A stretch of 7,495 nucleotides of DNA from an uncultured Ideonella sp. (GTDB lineage: Bacteria; Pseudomonadota; Gammaproteobacteria; Burkholderiales; Burkholderiaceae). Shown here piece by piece: positions 1 to 7,495 of this stretch. The stretch is taken from positions 1-7,495 of the forward strand of contig CAMLGG010000256.1 of assembly GCA_946479475.1 (NCBI GenBank). Direction: 5' to 3'. Within the stretch, counting starts at the first letter, position 1, and each line of letters opens with the position of its first letter. The notes below the pieces were generated by a model. The model worked only from the letters and a program-made list of their open reading frames with translations, searched no databases and was not told the DNA's origin. A program made the position numbers and the translations under genes.

Positions 1-2530
<2,530 letters not shown>

Positions 2531-2537
2531 GGCGGGC

Positions 2538-3293
2538 TCAGCGCTTGAGCCAGGCCACCAGCTCTTCGGTCAGCAGCAGCTCGTTCAGCTCCTCGTCCGC
2601 CAGGCCGACGAAGCGGCGGATGTCGGGGATGGCCACGAAGCCGGTGTTCGAGAACTCGTCGCCTACCGATTCGAGGAAGGGGAATCGGCTGCCCTGGTTC
2701 GAGACGCCGAGGAAGAGGATGTAGACCTCGTCCTGCCGTGCCTGCGACTCGCGCAGCACCTTGCGCGTTCGGTCCTTGTCGTTGTTGTCGCCGTCGGTGA
2801 TCACGGTCACGAGCGAGCGCTTGCGTTGCCCCGGCACCGCCGCCCCGCCCTGCTCCGCCTTGAAGCCGAACAGCCGGCCCAGCAGGCCGACGGGCCGGGC
2901 ATCCGACTCGATCCAGCCATACAGCCGCAGGAAATCCTCGACGCCGTAGCTGTAGTCGGTGCCGCCGTTCCAGCCCGGCACGCGGCCGATGACCTGGCGC
3001 TGCACGAAGTCGGCGTAGTTGGCGGTGGTGACGCTGCCCACGCGGTGCACGTGGCGCTCGCCGTGGCTGAAGGTCGTCACGTCGAGCTTGCCGTCCGGAT
3101 CGAAGGTCAGGCCCCAGGGGATGAGGCGGGTCAGCAGGCGGTTGGTCGTGCCGTCCTGGTGTTCGTCCTCGAACGAGCCGCTGACGTCGAGCAGCACGCC
3201 CATGTCCATCACCGGCGGCTGGGTGACGCCGGCCTTGTGCAGGCACAGCTGCAGCGCGGCCTTGGACTTCTCGAGGTTGAGCTGAAGGGCCAT
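2538..3293 (-). CDS. VWA domain protein, TerF-like
   Basis: The 251-residue product is a von Willebrand A domain of the TerF-like kind (Pfam vWA-TerF-like, from memory). A complete MIDAS metal site is visible: DVSGS at 36-40, T112 in GGTDYSYG, and D167 in VITDGDNND. The first 23 residues, LQLNLEKSKAALQLCLHKAG, resemble the opening strands of TerD proteins. In TerF a whole TerD domain is fused in front of the VWA domain; here only this stub remains and a separate TerD gene lies two genes upstream. A loop at 132-158 (RPVGLLGRLFGFKA, then Gly/Ala-rich and basic residues) interrupts the fold and may be amphipathic. The VWA domain probably binds a divalent metal and mediates assembly with TerD proteins in the cytoplasm. 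The ATG has a good GGAGAA site. The paeA-like gene follows after 7 bases, implying coupled translation. Confidence 0.9.
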   Translation of the reverse strand: MALQLNLEKSKAALQLCLHKAGVTQPPVMDMGVLLDVSGSFEDEHQDGTTNRLLTRLIPWGLTFDPDGKLDVTTFSHGERHVHRVGSVTTANYADFVQRQVIGRVPGWNGGTDYSYGVEDFLRLYGWIESDARPVGLLGRLFGFKAEQGGAAVPGQRKRSLVTVITDGDNNDKDRTRKVLRESQARQDEVYILFLGVSNQGSRFPFLESVGDEFSNTGFVAIPDIRRFVGLADEELNELLLTEELVAWLKR

Positions 3294-3301
3294 TCGCGGG
3301 C

Positions 3302-3307
3302 TTCTCC
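3302..3307 (-). promoter_or_regulatory. Shine-Dalgarno site for the VWA gene
   Basis: GGAGAA on the minus strand ends 8 bases before the ATG at 3293, within the 16-base gap after the coiled-coil gene and just past its stop. It supports that ATG over alternatives. Confidence 0.65.
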
Positions 3308-3309
3308 GG

Positions 3310-4323
3310 TCAGGTTCGTTGGGGCTTGAGGGTGAGCATCAGCGACTGCAGCGGGTCGAGCAGGCTGAAGCGCTGGGTGTCGTTGAGCTGCTCGGCCGGC
3401 ATGGTGGCGGCCAGCGAGAGCCAGGCGGGCAAGGCATGCAGCACGGCATCGCGCAGGCGCTGGGCCATCTGGGCATAGGCGGTGTCGAGCTGCTGCAGCT
3501 GGATGGCATGCTGCTGCAGCAAGGCGGTGGACTTCAGCAGCTCGGCCTCGCGGTGGTCGAGGGCAGCCAGCCGCCGGTCGTCGCCGAAGTGCCCGCGCAG
3601 CTCGGCCAGCGCGATGAGCGCGCCGTGCAGCGCATCGGCGGTCTGCTGCAGCTCGCCCTGCATCGCGGCGAGGCGGTCGCGGTGGTCGGTGAGCAGGGAT
3701 TCGCCTTGCTGCAGCTGGCCTCGCAGGCCGTCCAGTTCAGGCCGCGTCTCGGCCAGGGCCTGGCGCAGGCTGCGGCGACGCCAGGGCAAGGCGCCCGGCT
3801 CCAGCGCCTCGGCCAGTTCCTGCAGCAGCTCGTGCAGGCGCTCGACGTGGCGGGTGGTGGCGCGCAGCGGCTCCTGGTCCACCAGGCGCAACACGCGGTC
3901 GACCAGGCGGGCCACGCCCTCCTGGGCCGGCCGGCCGAGCGACTCGACGGACTTGGCGGCGAAGGTCTCGGGCACCACGCCCGAGAGCACGGCCGCGGCC
4001 TGCTCCACGGCAGTGTCGGTCGACTGGGGATGACGCTCGCGCAATGCGGCCGTCTCCACCGACAAGCCGCGCCGCTCGGTGCCGCGGACCTTGGTAATGG
4101 CCGCCGGCGCGGCAGCGGCCAAGGGTGCGGGCGCCGGCATCGGCGCGCCGAGCCCGCTCGGCAAGGCGGTGGCGCGTGGGGGCGGTGGCGGTTCAGGCGA
4201 AGGCGGCGCGACCGGCGCGGGCCCGATCACCGTCGGCCGCGGCGCGCCCGCGGGTGCGGCCTCGGGCGCCGGCGCCGCAGCGGGCGGGCCGTTGCTGCCG
4301 ATGACGGTCGGGCGCAGGCTCAC
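3310..4323 (-). CDS. Unrecognised proline-rich, coiled-coil protein of the Ter module
   Basis: I do not recognise this 337-residue protein. Residues 1-75 are low-complexity Pro/Ala/Gly, with a polyproline run at 44-49 and the hexapeptide RPTVIG at 4-9 and again at 29-34. From about residue 105 it is predicted helical: QSTDTAVEQAAAVLSG, then heptad-like stretches at 135-175, 185-235 and 255-295, and a hydrophobic tail ending SLLDPLQSLMLTLKPQRT. There are no transmembrane segments, signal peptide or enzyme motifs. The helix-rich C-terminal part recalls TelA in texture, but I cannot show homology. The start is GTG; it falls 13 bases after the TerD stop with a poor ribosome site, so reinitiation is likely. 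No better ATG exists before the proline-rich region, and the first RPTVIG begins at codon 4, which supports this start. Position between TerD and VWA genes suggests a scaffold or adaptor in the same complex (inference). Confidence 0.8.
   Translation of the reverse strand: MSLRPTVIGSNGPPAAAPAPEAAPAGAPRPTVIGPAPVAPPSPEPPPPPRATALPSGLGAPMPAPAPLAAAAPAAITKVRGTERRGLSVETAALRERHPQSTDTAVEQAAAVLSGVVPETFAAKSVESLGRPAQEGVARLVDRVLRLVDQEPLRATTRHVERLHELLQELAEALEPGALPWRRRSLRQALAETRPELDGLRGQLQQGESLLTDHRDRLAAMQGELQQTADALHGALIALAELRGHFGDDRRLAALDHREAELLKSTALLQQHAIQLQQLDTAYAQMAQRLRDAVLHALPAWLSLAATMPAEQLNDTQRFSLLDPLQSLMLTLKPQRT
4222..4314 (-). repeat. Two RPTVIG peptide repeats encoded with divergent codons
   Basis: The copies occupy 4297-4314 and 4222-4239. 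The peptide is identical, yet four of the six codons differ at the third base (Arg CGC/CGG, Thr ACC/ACG, Val GTC/GTG, Gly GGC/GGG). They are 25 residues apart, each preceded by an LR or PR context and followed by a small or proline residue. The difference in DNA with identity in peptide points to a conserved linear motif rather than a recent duplication. Confidence 0.75.
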
Positions 4324-4336
4324 GGCGCTCGGGCGA

Positions 4337-4990
4337 TCAGGAGAAGTGGGCGAGGACGGTGTTGAAGTCGCCGTTGAAGCCCACTCCCACCGAGGCGAAG
4401 CTGGCCTTGCCGCCCGCCTCGATCAGGATGGAGCCCATCTGCACGCCGATGAACTCGCCGAACTGGTCGGACAGGGTGGCGCTCATCAGCTCGCGGCCGC
4501 TGGAGTTGATCACCGTGACCCGCGCGTTCTTCACGTCGGCGAAGCGGCGCGCGCCGGAGGCGGCGTGGATCATCGCCACCAGCGGGATCTCGACATGGCC
4601 CTGTGGCGGCGAGGCGAGCTTGGAAGGGTCGATGCGGATCCACTCGTCGTCGCCCTCGGCCAGGCCGTCCTGCGCATCCGGGCTGTGCACGAGCGCGCCG
4701 CCGTGGATCTCGAAGCTGCCGTCGGCCTTCTTGTCGAGCACGCCCACCTCCTGGCCGCCGATGCGGCGGCGCACGTTGTAGGTCGACAGGATGTCCTCGA
4801 AGGCGCCGGCCTTGGCGCCCGCGCCGGTGTTCACGCCGACGATGGCGTGCAGGTCGAGGTCGGTCTTGCCGCTCGCGGACTTCTCGTCCCACGAGAGCTT
4901 GATGGTGAAGACCTCGTTCTTGTTGAGGTTCAGCTGCAGCTTGGCGGCCTGTTCGCCGGGCTTGGTCAGGTTCAGGACGAGACTGGTCAT
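4337..4990 (-). CDS. TerD-domain stress protein
   Basis: The 217-residue product is a single TerD domain (family of TerD, TerE, TerZ and the cAMP-binding CABP1), slightly longer than the usual ~190. Visible hallmarks in order: N-terminal strands LNLTKPGEQAAKLQLNLNK (6-24); LSWDE then KTDLDLHAIVG (42-52), with the acidic DLD pair at 44-46; GALVHSPDAQDG (98-109); GDDEWIRIDPSKL (113-125); FADVKNARVTVIN (150-162); and a GSILIEAGGKASFASVGVGF ending. The acidic loops match the Ca-binding sites known in TerD proteins. These are cytoplasmic or membrane-peripheral proteins of Ter stress systems (tellurite, phage, colicin resistance). The ATG start has only a weak GAGG nearby and overlaps a possible leader ORF. 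TerD, TerE and TerZ cannot be told apart here, so no symbol is given. Confidence 0.93.
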   Translation of the reverse strand: MTSLVLNLTKPGEQAAKLQLNLNKNEVFTIKLSWDEKSASGKTDLDLHAIVGVNTGAGAKAGAFEDILSTYNVRRRIGGQEVGVLDKKADGSFEIHGGALVHSPDAQDGLAEGDDEWIRIDPSKLASPPQGHVEIPLVAMIHAASGARRFADVKNARVTVINSSGRELMSATLSDQFGEFIGVQMGSILIEAGGKASFASVGVGFNGDFNTVLAHFS

Positions 4991-5037
4991 GGGGCCTCGA
5001 TGAGGTTGAAGATGATGCGGCGGCTATCTTCGCCCAA
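4987..5037 (-). other. Possible 16-codon leader ORF overlapping the TerD start
   Basis: In the gap between the TelA and TerD genes a short frame opens at TTG and reads (L/M)GEDSRRIIFNLIEAP, ending in a TGA that overlaps the TerD ATG as ATGA. The peptide looks protein-like in composition and the stop-start overlap is typical of translational coupling. Against it, the start is TTG, no Shine-Dalgarno is visible, and an in-frame TGA sits just upstream within the end of telA. It may be a coupling leader, a worn remnant of a deleted gene end, or chance. I know of no named homologue. Confidence 0.25.
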
Positions 5038-5044
5038 GCGGCCG

Positions 5045-6259
5045 TCAGCGGCTCAAGGGCAGGTCGGGCCGGATGGCCGCGCCGAGCTCGGCCAGCTCGC
5101 GCCGGGCCTGGGCCGTGATCTCGTGGGCGGCCTGGAACTTCTTCTTGTTCTCCTCGGCGGCGCGGTCGACGATGGCCACCAGCTCGCGCGTGTCGGCCAC
5201 GATCTTCTTGAGGCCCTCGGCCTGCGCCAGCCGGTTGTCGCCGGGCGCGTTCGCGGCCTTGCCGACCACGTCCTTCATCAGCGCGGAGCGCACCGCCAGC
5301 AGGTTCGCATCCAGCGCCGCGCCCTGCTCGGCCAGGCGCTGAACGCCCTGGGTGACCAGCGTGCCGTGGATCGTCAGCAGCGTCATCTTGATGCTGGCGA
5401 AGCGGCTGGAGGCGGTGGTCATCGTCTCCTGCAGGGTCGCGATGCCGGCGTTCTCCAGCATGCGCACGGTGAGCTGGTCGGCCGGCAGGCGGGTGAGCGT
5501 GCCTTCGAGCGCCAGCGTGCGGCTTTCGAGCGCCTGCAGCTTCTCGTTCAATGCCCGCAGCTCGGTGGCATCGGCTCCCTGCGCCGCCATGCGCGCGACC
5601 TCGTCGCGCGACTGCGCCAGCCAGGCCAGCATGAAGGCCACGACCAAGCCGAACTGGCGGAAGTGCTCGCGGTAGCTCTCCTTGAGCTGCTCCTGCGTGC
5701 GCAGCTCGCCTTCGAGGCGGCGCTGCTCGTCGGCGAGCTCCGTCTCCATCGCCTTGAGCACGTCGTTCAGCGTCTTGGTCTTGCCGGCGGCGCGCAGGCG
5801 GATCTCCTCGAACGCGCGCTGCATGGCCTTGGCCAAAGCCTTCTTGCTGAACATGCCGGCCACGCGCTCCATGAACGTCGGCTTGGCGTTCAGGATCTCC
5901 TCGGCCAGGGCCGGCAGGCGCTGCTCGTCGACCGCCTCGCCCAGGCGCGAGACGAGGGTGAATATCCTCGGCTGCTCGCCCTTCTCGATCCTGTCGAGGA
6001 AGCCCCCTAGCGTGCGATGCAGGGCCACCTCGGCCTCGCTGCCGAGCTTGGCGATGTCGAGCAGCGAGGTGCCGGCCAGGCTGCGGCCCGTCAGCTCGGC
6101 CCTCACCTGCTGGACCTGCTCGGGCGTGAGACGCAGCGGGAAGTCGGCCGGCAGGGCCAGCTCGCCCGAAGCGGGCGCTGCCTCGGGCAGCACGGCCGCG
6201 GGCGGCGGCGTGAAAAGGCTCGTCGGCGCCACGGCGCCGCTGGATTCACCATCAACCAT
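5045..6259 (-). CDS. telA: TelA-family toxic-anion-resistance protein
   Basis: This 404-residue protein matches the TelA/KlaA/YaaN family (Pfam PF05816) in length and signature. The hallmarks are IEKGEQPRIF near 91-100, SRTLALEGTLTRLPADQLTVR near 246-266 with the following ENAGIATLQET, and RFASIKMTLLTIHGTL near 286-301. Residues 10-32 form a Pro/Ala-rich lead-in; the rest is predicted almost entirely helical with coiled-coil character (about 165-200 and 235-255). A hydrophobic patch, FGLVVAFMLAWLA at 203-215, is too short for a confident membrane span. Family members accompany tellurite and stress Ter clusters; the biochemical role is unknown, although loss or gain alters tolerance to tellurite or envelope-active agents in some bacteria. 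The ATG is supported by a GAGGAAA site 7 bases upstream. It is the first gene of the presumed Ter module, 63 bases after zipA and 54 bases before the TerD gene. Confidence 0.9.
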   Translation of the reverse strand: MVDGESSGAVAPTSLFTPPPAAVLPEAAPASGELALPADFPLRLTPEQVQQVRAELTGRSLAGTSLLDIAKLGSEAEVALHRTLGGFLDRIEKGEQPRIFTLVSRLGEAVDEQRLPALAEEILNAKPTFMERVAGMFSKKALAKAMQRAFEEIRLRAAGKTKTLNDVLKAMETELADEQRRLEGELRTQEQLKESYREHFRQFGLVVAFMLAWLAQSRDEVARMAAQGADATELRALNEKLQALESRTLALEGTLTRLPADQLTVRMLENAGIATLQETMTTASSRFASIKMTLLTIHGTLVTQGVQRLAEQGAALDANLLAVRSALMKDVVGKAANAPGDNRLAQAEGLKKIVADTRELVAIVDRAAEENKKKFQAAHEITAQARRELAELGAAIRPDLPLSR

Positions 6260-6266
6260 CGACAGG

Positions 6267-6273
6267 TTTCCTC
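6267..6273 (-). promoter_or_regulatory. Shine-Dalgarno site for the TelA gene
   Basis: On the minus strand GAGGAAA lies 7 bases before the ATG at 6259. It is the clearest ribosome-binding site in the window and fixes the TelA start. An independent, good site here suggests that translation of the Ter module starts afresh rather than by coupling to zipA. Confidence 0.7.
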
Positions 6274-6286
6274 GTGTCTCGACAGC

Positions 6287-6314
6287 CGGCGGGCAACCCG
6301 CCGCCGGCCGGCGG
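6287..6314. repeat. GC-rich hairpin/palindrome in the zipA-telA gap
   Basis: Bases 6287-6293 (CGGCGGG) pair perfectly with 6297-6303 (CCCGCCG) around a 3-base loop. Overlapping this, 6301-6314 (CCGCCGGCCGGCGG) is a perfect 14-base palindrome. The two structures share bases 6301-6303 and so would compete. They begin 9 bases after the zipA stop on the transcribed strand. No T-run follows in the direction of transcription, so this is not a standard intrinsic terminator. It could stabilise the upstream mRNA 3' end, act as an attenuating pause, or simply reflect GC-rich sequence. It is the only notable structure in the 63-base gap. Confidence 0.45.
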
Positions 6315-6322
6315 ATTGTGGA

Positions 6323-7378
6323 TCAGCTGAACAGCCGCCGAGCCGCCGGGCTGCCGGCCGACAGGTCGCGCGACTCGAGGGCGCGGTAGAGCCGGTCCAG
6401 CTCCTGGCCGATGGCAGCGAAGGCATGCAGCGTGATGGGCTGGTTCTGGTCGTCGACCAGCGTGGCGTCGAGGTCGTCGGCGAGCTTGCGGGCATGCTGC
6501 TGCCAGGCGGCGAAAGGCTCGGCCGTCTCCAGCGTCTGGGGCACGTCCAGGCTCAGCGCCAGCTCGCGCAGCGCCGCATGGCCCGGGTCCTCGGCCAGCG
6601 CGGCCTGGGGGTCGAAGGACAGCACCAGGATCGGCGGCGCGCCCTCTTCCGCCGCCGGCAGCACCAGGCGGCCCGGCACCGAGCCGGGCACGAAGCCGTG
6701 CCGCGTCGCCGCCTGCTGCACGTAGCCGACCGACCAGGCGATGGAGTTGGCGCGCAGCACGGCCGTGAGCTGCGCATCGTGCTGGCTCGCGAAGGCGTCG
6801 AGCTCGCGGGCGCGGGCCACGGCGTCGAGCATGTCGGGGAAATCCGCCATCGCGCTCAGGCCCTCGGCGAAGGCCTCGACCTTCTGCGCGAATTCCGAGT
6901 ACTCGATCTCGTTGACCGCGCCGTGGCGGTTGGCCATCTGCAGGCCGGCCTGGAACTCGCCGTAGCGCTGGCCGGCGCGAGGCAGCTCCCACTCGCCCGT
7001 CTCGGCGTTCAGGCCCTCGATGTGGAAGGGCTTGGTGCCGGCGCGGCGGCTGCCGGGCAGGTGCTGCAAGGCCAGCTCGCCGGTCACCGGCGATTCGGGC
7101 GTGATGGTGGCGATGGCGTCGATCAGCGCATCGACCCTGGCCTGCCGACGCGGGATGATCACGGGCAACGGGCGCGTCTGTTCCAGCACGGGGCCGTCTT
7201 CGCCGGCTGCGGGGTCGCCCTCTCCCAGCGTCGGCTCCGCGCGAAGCGACGGTTCGGCCACGGCCACCGGCTGCTGCGCCAGCCGGGGCTGCTCGCGCCG
7301 GGCGTTCCATGCGCCGTGGACGACGACACCCAGAAGCACCAATCCGGCCAGGATCGCCAACGCCACGGTAAGCGTCAT
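6323..7378 (-). CDS. zipA: Cell division protein ZipA
   Basis: This 351-residue protein has the ZipA layout. An N-terminal membrane anchor spans about residues 4-21 (TVALAILAGLVLLGVVV), followed by basic residues, a Pro/Ala/Glu-rich linker to about residue 75, and a globular C-terminal part. The last ~135 residues match the FtsZ-binding ZipA fold: LSLDVP at 275-280 and DLDATLVDDQNQPIT at 303-316 correspond to the E. coli stretches around MQVPS and VVLDDQRRMMT. ZipA tethers the FtsZ ring to the inner membrane. The start is the ATG overlapping the smc stop. Compared with E. coli, the P/Q linker is short, while an extra ~120-residue segment (about 80-200) lies before the FtsZ-binding domain; it includes a motif-like stretch FHIEGLNAETGEWELP. 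Such annotations are typical for Burkholderiales, where the protein is divergent. The neighbour smc fits; the usual neighbour ligA is displaced about 5 kb downstream. Confidence 0.88.
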   Translation of the reverse strand: MTLTVALAILAGLVLLGVVVHGAWNARREQPRLAQQPVAVAEPSLRAEPTLGEGDPAAGEDGPVLEQTRPLPVIIPRRQARVDALIDAIATITPESPVTGELALQHLPGSRRAGTKPFHIEGLNAETGEWELPRAGQRYGEFQAGLQMANRHGAVNEIEYSEFAQKVEAFAEGLSAMADFPDMLDAVARARELDAFASQHDAQLTAVLRANSIAWSVGYVQQAATRHGFVPGSVPGRLVLPAAEEGAPPILVLSFDPQAALAEDPGHAALRELALSLDVPQTLETAEPFAAWQQHARKLADDLDATLVDDQNQPITLHAFAAIGQELDRLYRALESRDLSAGSPAARRLFS

Positions 7379-7495
7379 GCCGCCTCCGCCATGCTGACCG
7401 CCGCTTCCATGTCCACTGCCACGATCCGCGAGACGCCCTGCTCCTGCATGGTCACGCCAATGAGCTGCTCGGCCATCTCCATCGCGATCTTGTTG
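7375..7495 (-). CDS. smc: SMC chromosome-partition protein, C-terminal end (partial)
   Basis: Only the last 39 codons and the TGA stop are present; the gene enters from the right edge. The visible peptide begins NKIAMEMAEQLIGVTMQEQG and continues with SRIVAVDME. I recognise this as the end of the SMC ATPase head domain in betaproteobacteria, just after the Walker B/D-loop region (recognition from memory of the family, no search). SMC is the cytoplasmic condensin ATPase that compacts and helps segregate chromosomes. The stop overlaps the zipA start codon as ATGA, so the two genes are probably translationally coupled. The zipA gene directly downstream strongly supports the call, since smc-zipA is a common gene pair. 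The short length is the main limit on certainty. Confidence 0.85.
   Translation of the reverse strand, partial: NKIAMEMAEQLIGVTMQEQGVSRIVAVDMEAAVSMAEAA

Noticed and set aside
4079..6010. A 643-codon open frame on the plus strand opposite the coiled-coil, TerD and TelA genes
   Set aside because: It is antisense to three well-supported genes, and its translation is a repetitive Arg/His/Leu/Glu/Val/Gly-rich mirror of GC-rich codons with no recognisable domain. Long antisense frames are expected at this GC content.
6287..6303. Intrinsic terminator after zipA
   Set aside because: The stem is strong but no T-run follows on the transcribed strand; recorded as a hairpin only.
6252..7310. A 352-codon minus-strand frame overlapping zipA
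   Set aside because: Its translation is Arg/Ala/Gly-rich without motifs, whereas the frame from 7378 gives the ZipA anchor and FtsZ-binding domain and overlaps smc by ATGA.

Overview
This is a compact, very GC-rich window in which every gene I can support lies on the minus strand. The smc-zipA-ligA backbone, the SMC C-terminus and the style of the LigA and ZipA sequences suggest a betaproteobacterium, most likely of the order Burkholderiales; the genus cannot be fixed from this sequence alone.

Read in the direction of transcription (right to left), the window holds the last 39 codons of smc (chromosome condensin), zipA (FtsZ-binding division protein, overlapping smc by 4 bases), a TelA-family gene, a TerD-domain gene, an unrecognised proline-rich/coiled-coil gene, a von Willebrand A (TerF-like) gene, a DUF21-CBS-CorC membrane protein closely resembling E. 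coli PaeA/YtfL, and the first 390 codons of ligA (NAD-dependent DNA ligase), which runs off the left edge. Gaps between genes are about 7 to 63 bases, no T-tailed terminator is visible, and the row looks like one long operon or a chain of read-through units.

The main point is the layout. smc, zipA and ligA are commonly neighbours in proteobacteria. Here zipA and ligA are separated by roughly 5 kb carrying a small Ter (tellurite/stress-type) module plus a PaeA-like transporter. The module has TelA, TerD and a VWA protein with an intact MIDAS metal site, but no TerB or TerC in view. It also has a gene I cannot assign: a Pro/Ala-rich N-terminus with two copies of the hexapeptide RPTVIG, written with different synonymous codons, followed by a long helical region. 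A reasonable reading is a Ca/Mg-dependent, envelope-associated stress complex, with the coiled-coil protein as scaffold and the PaeA-like protein as possible membrane partner. That reading is inference.

No RNA genes, insertion sequences, CRISPR arrays or origins were seen. No gene-free stretch longer than 63 bases exists.
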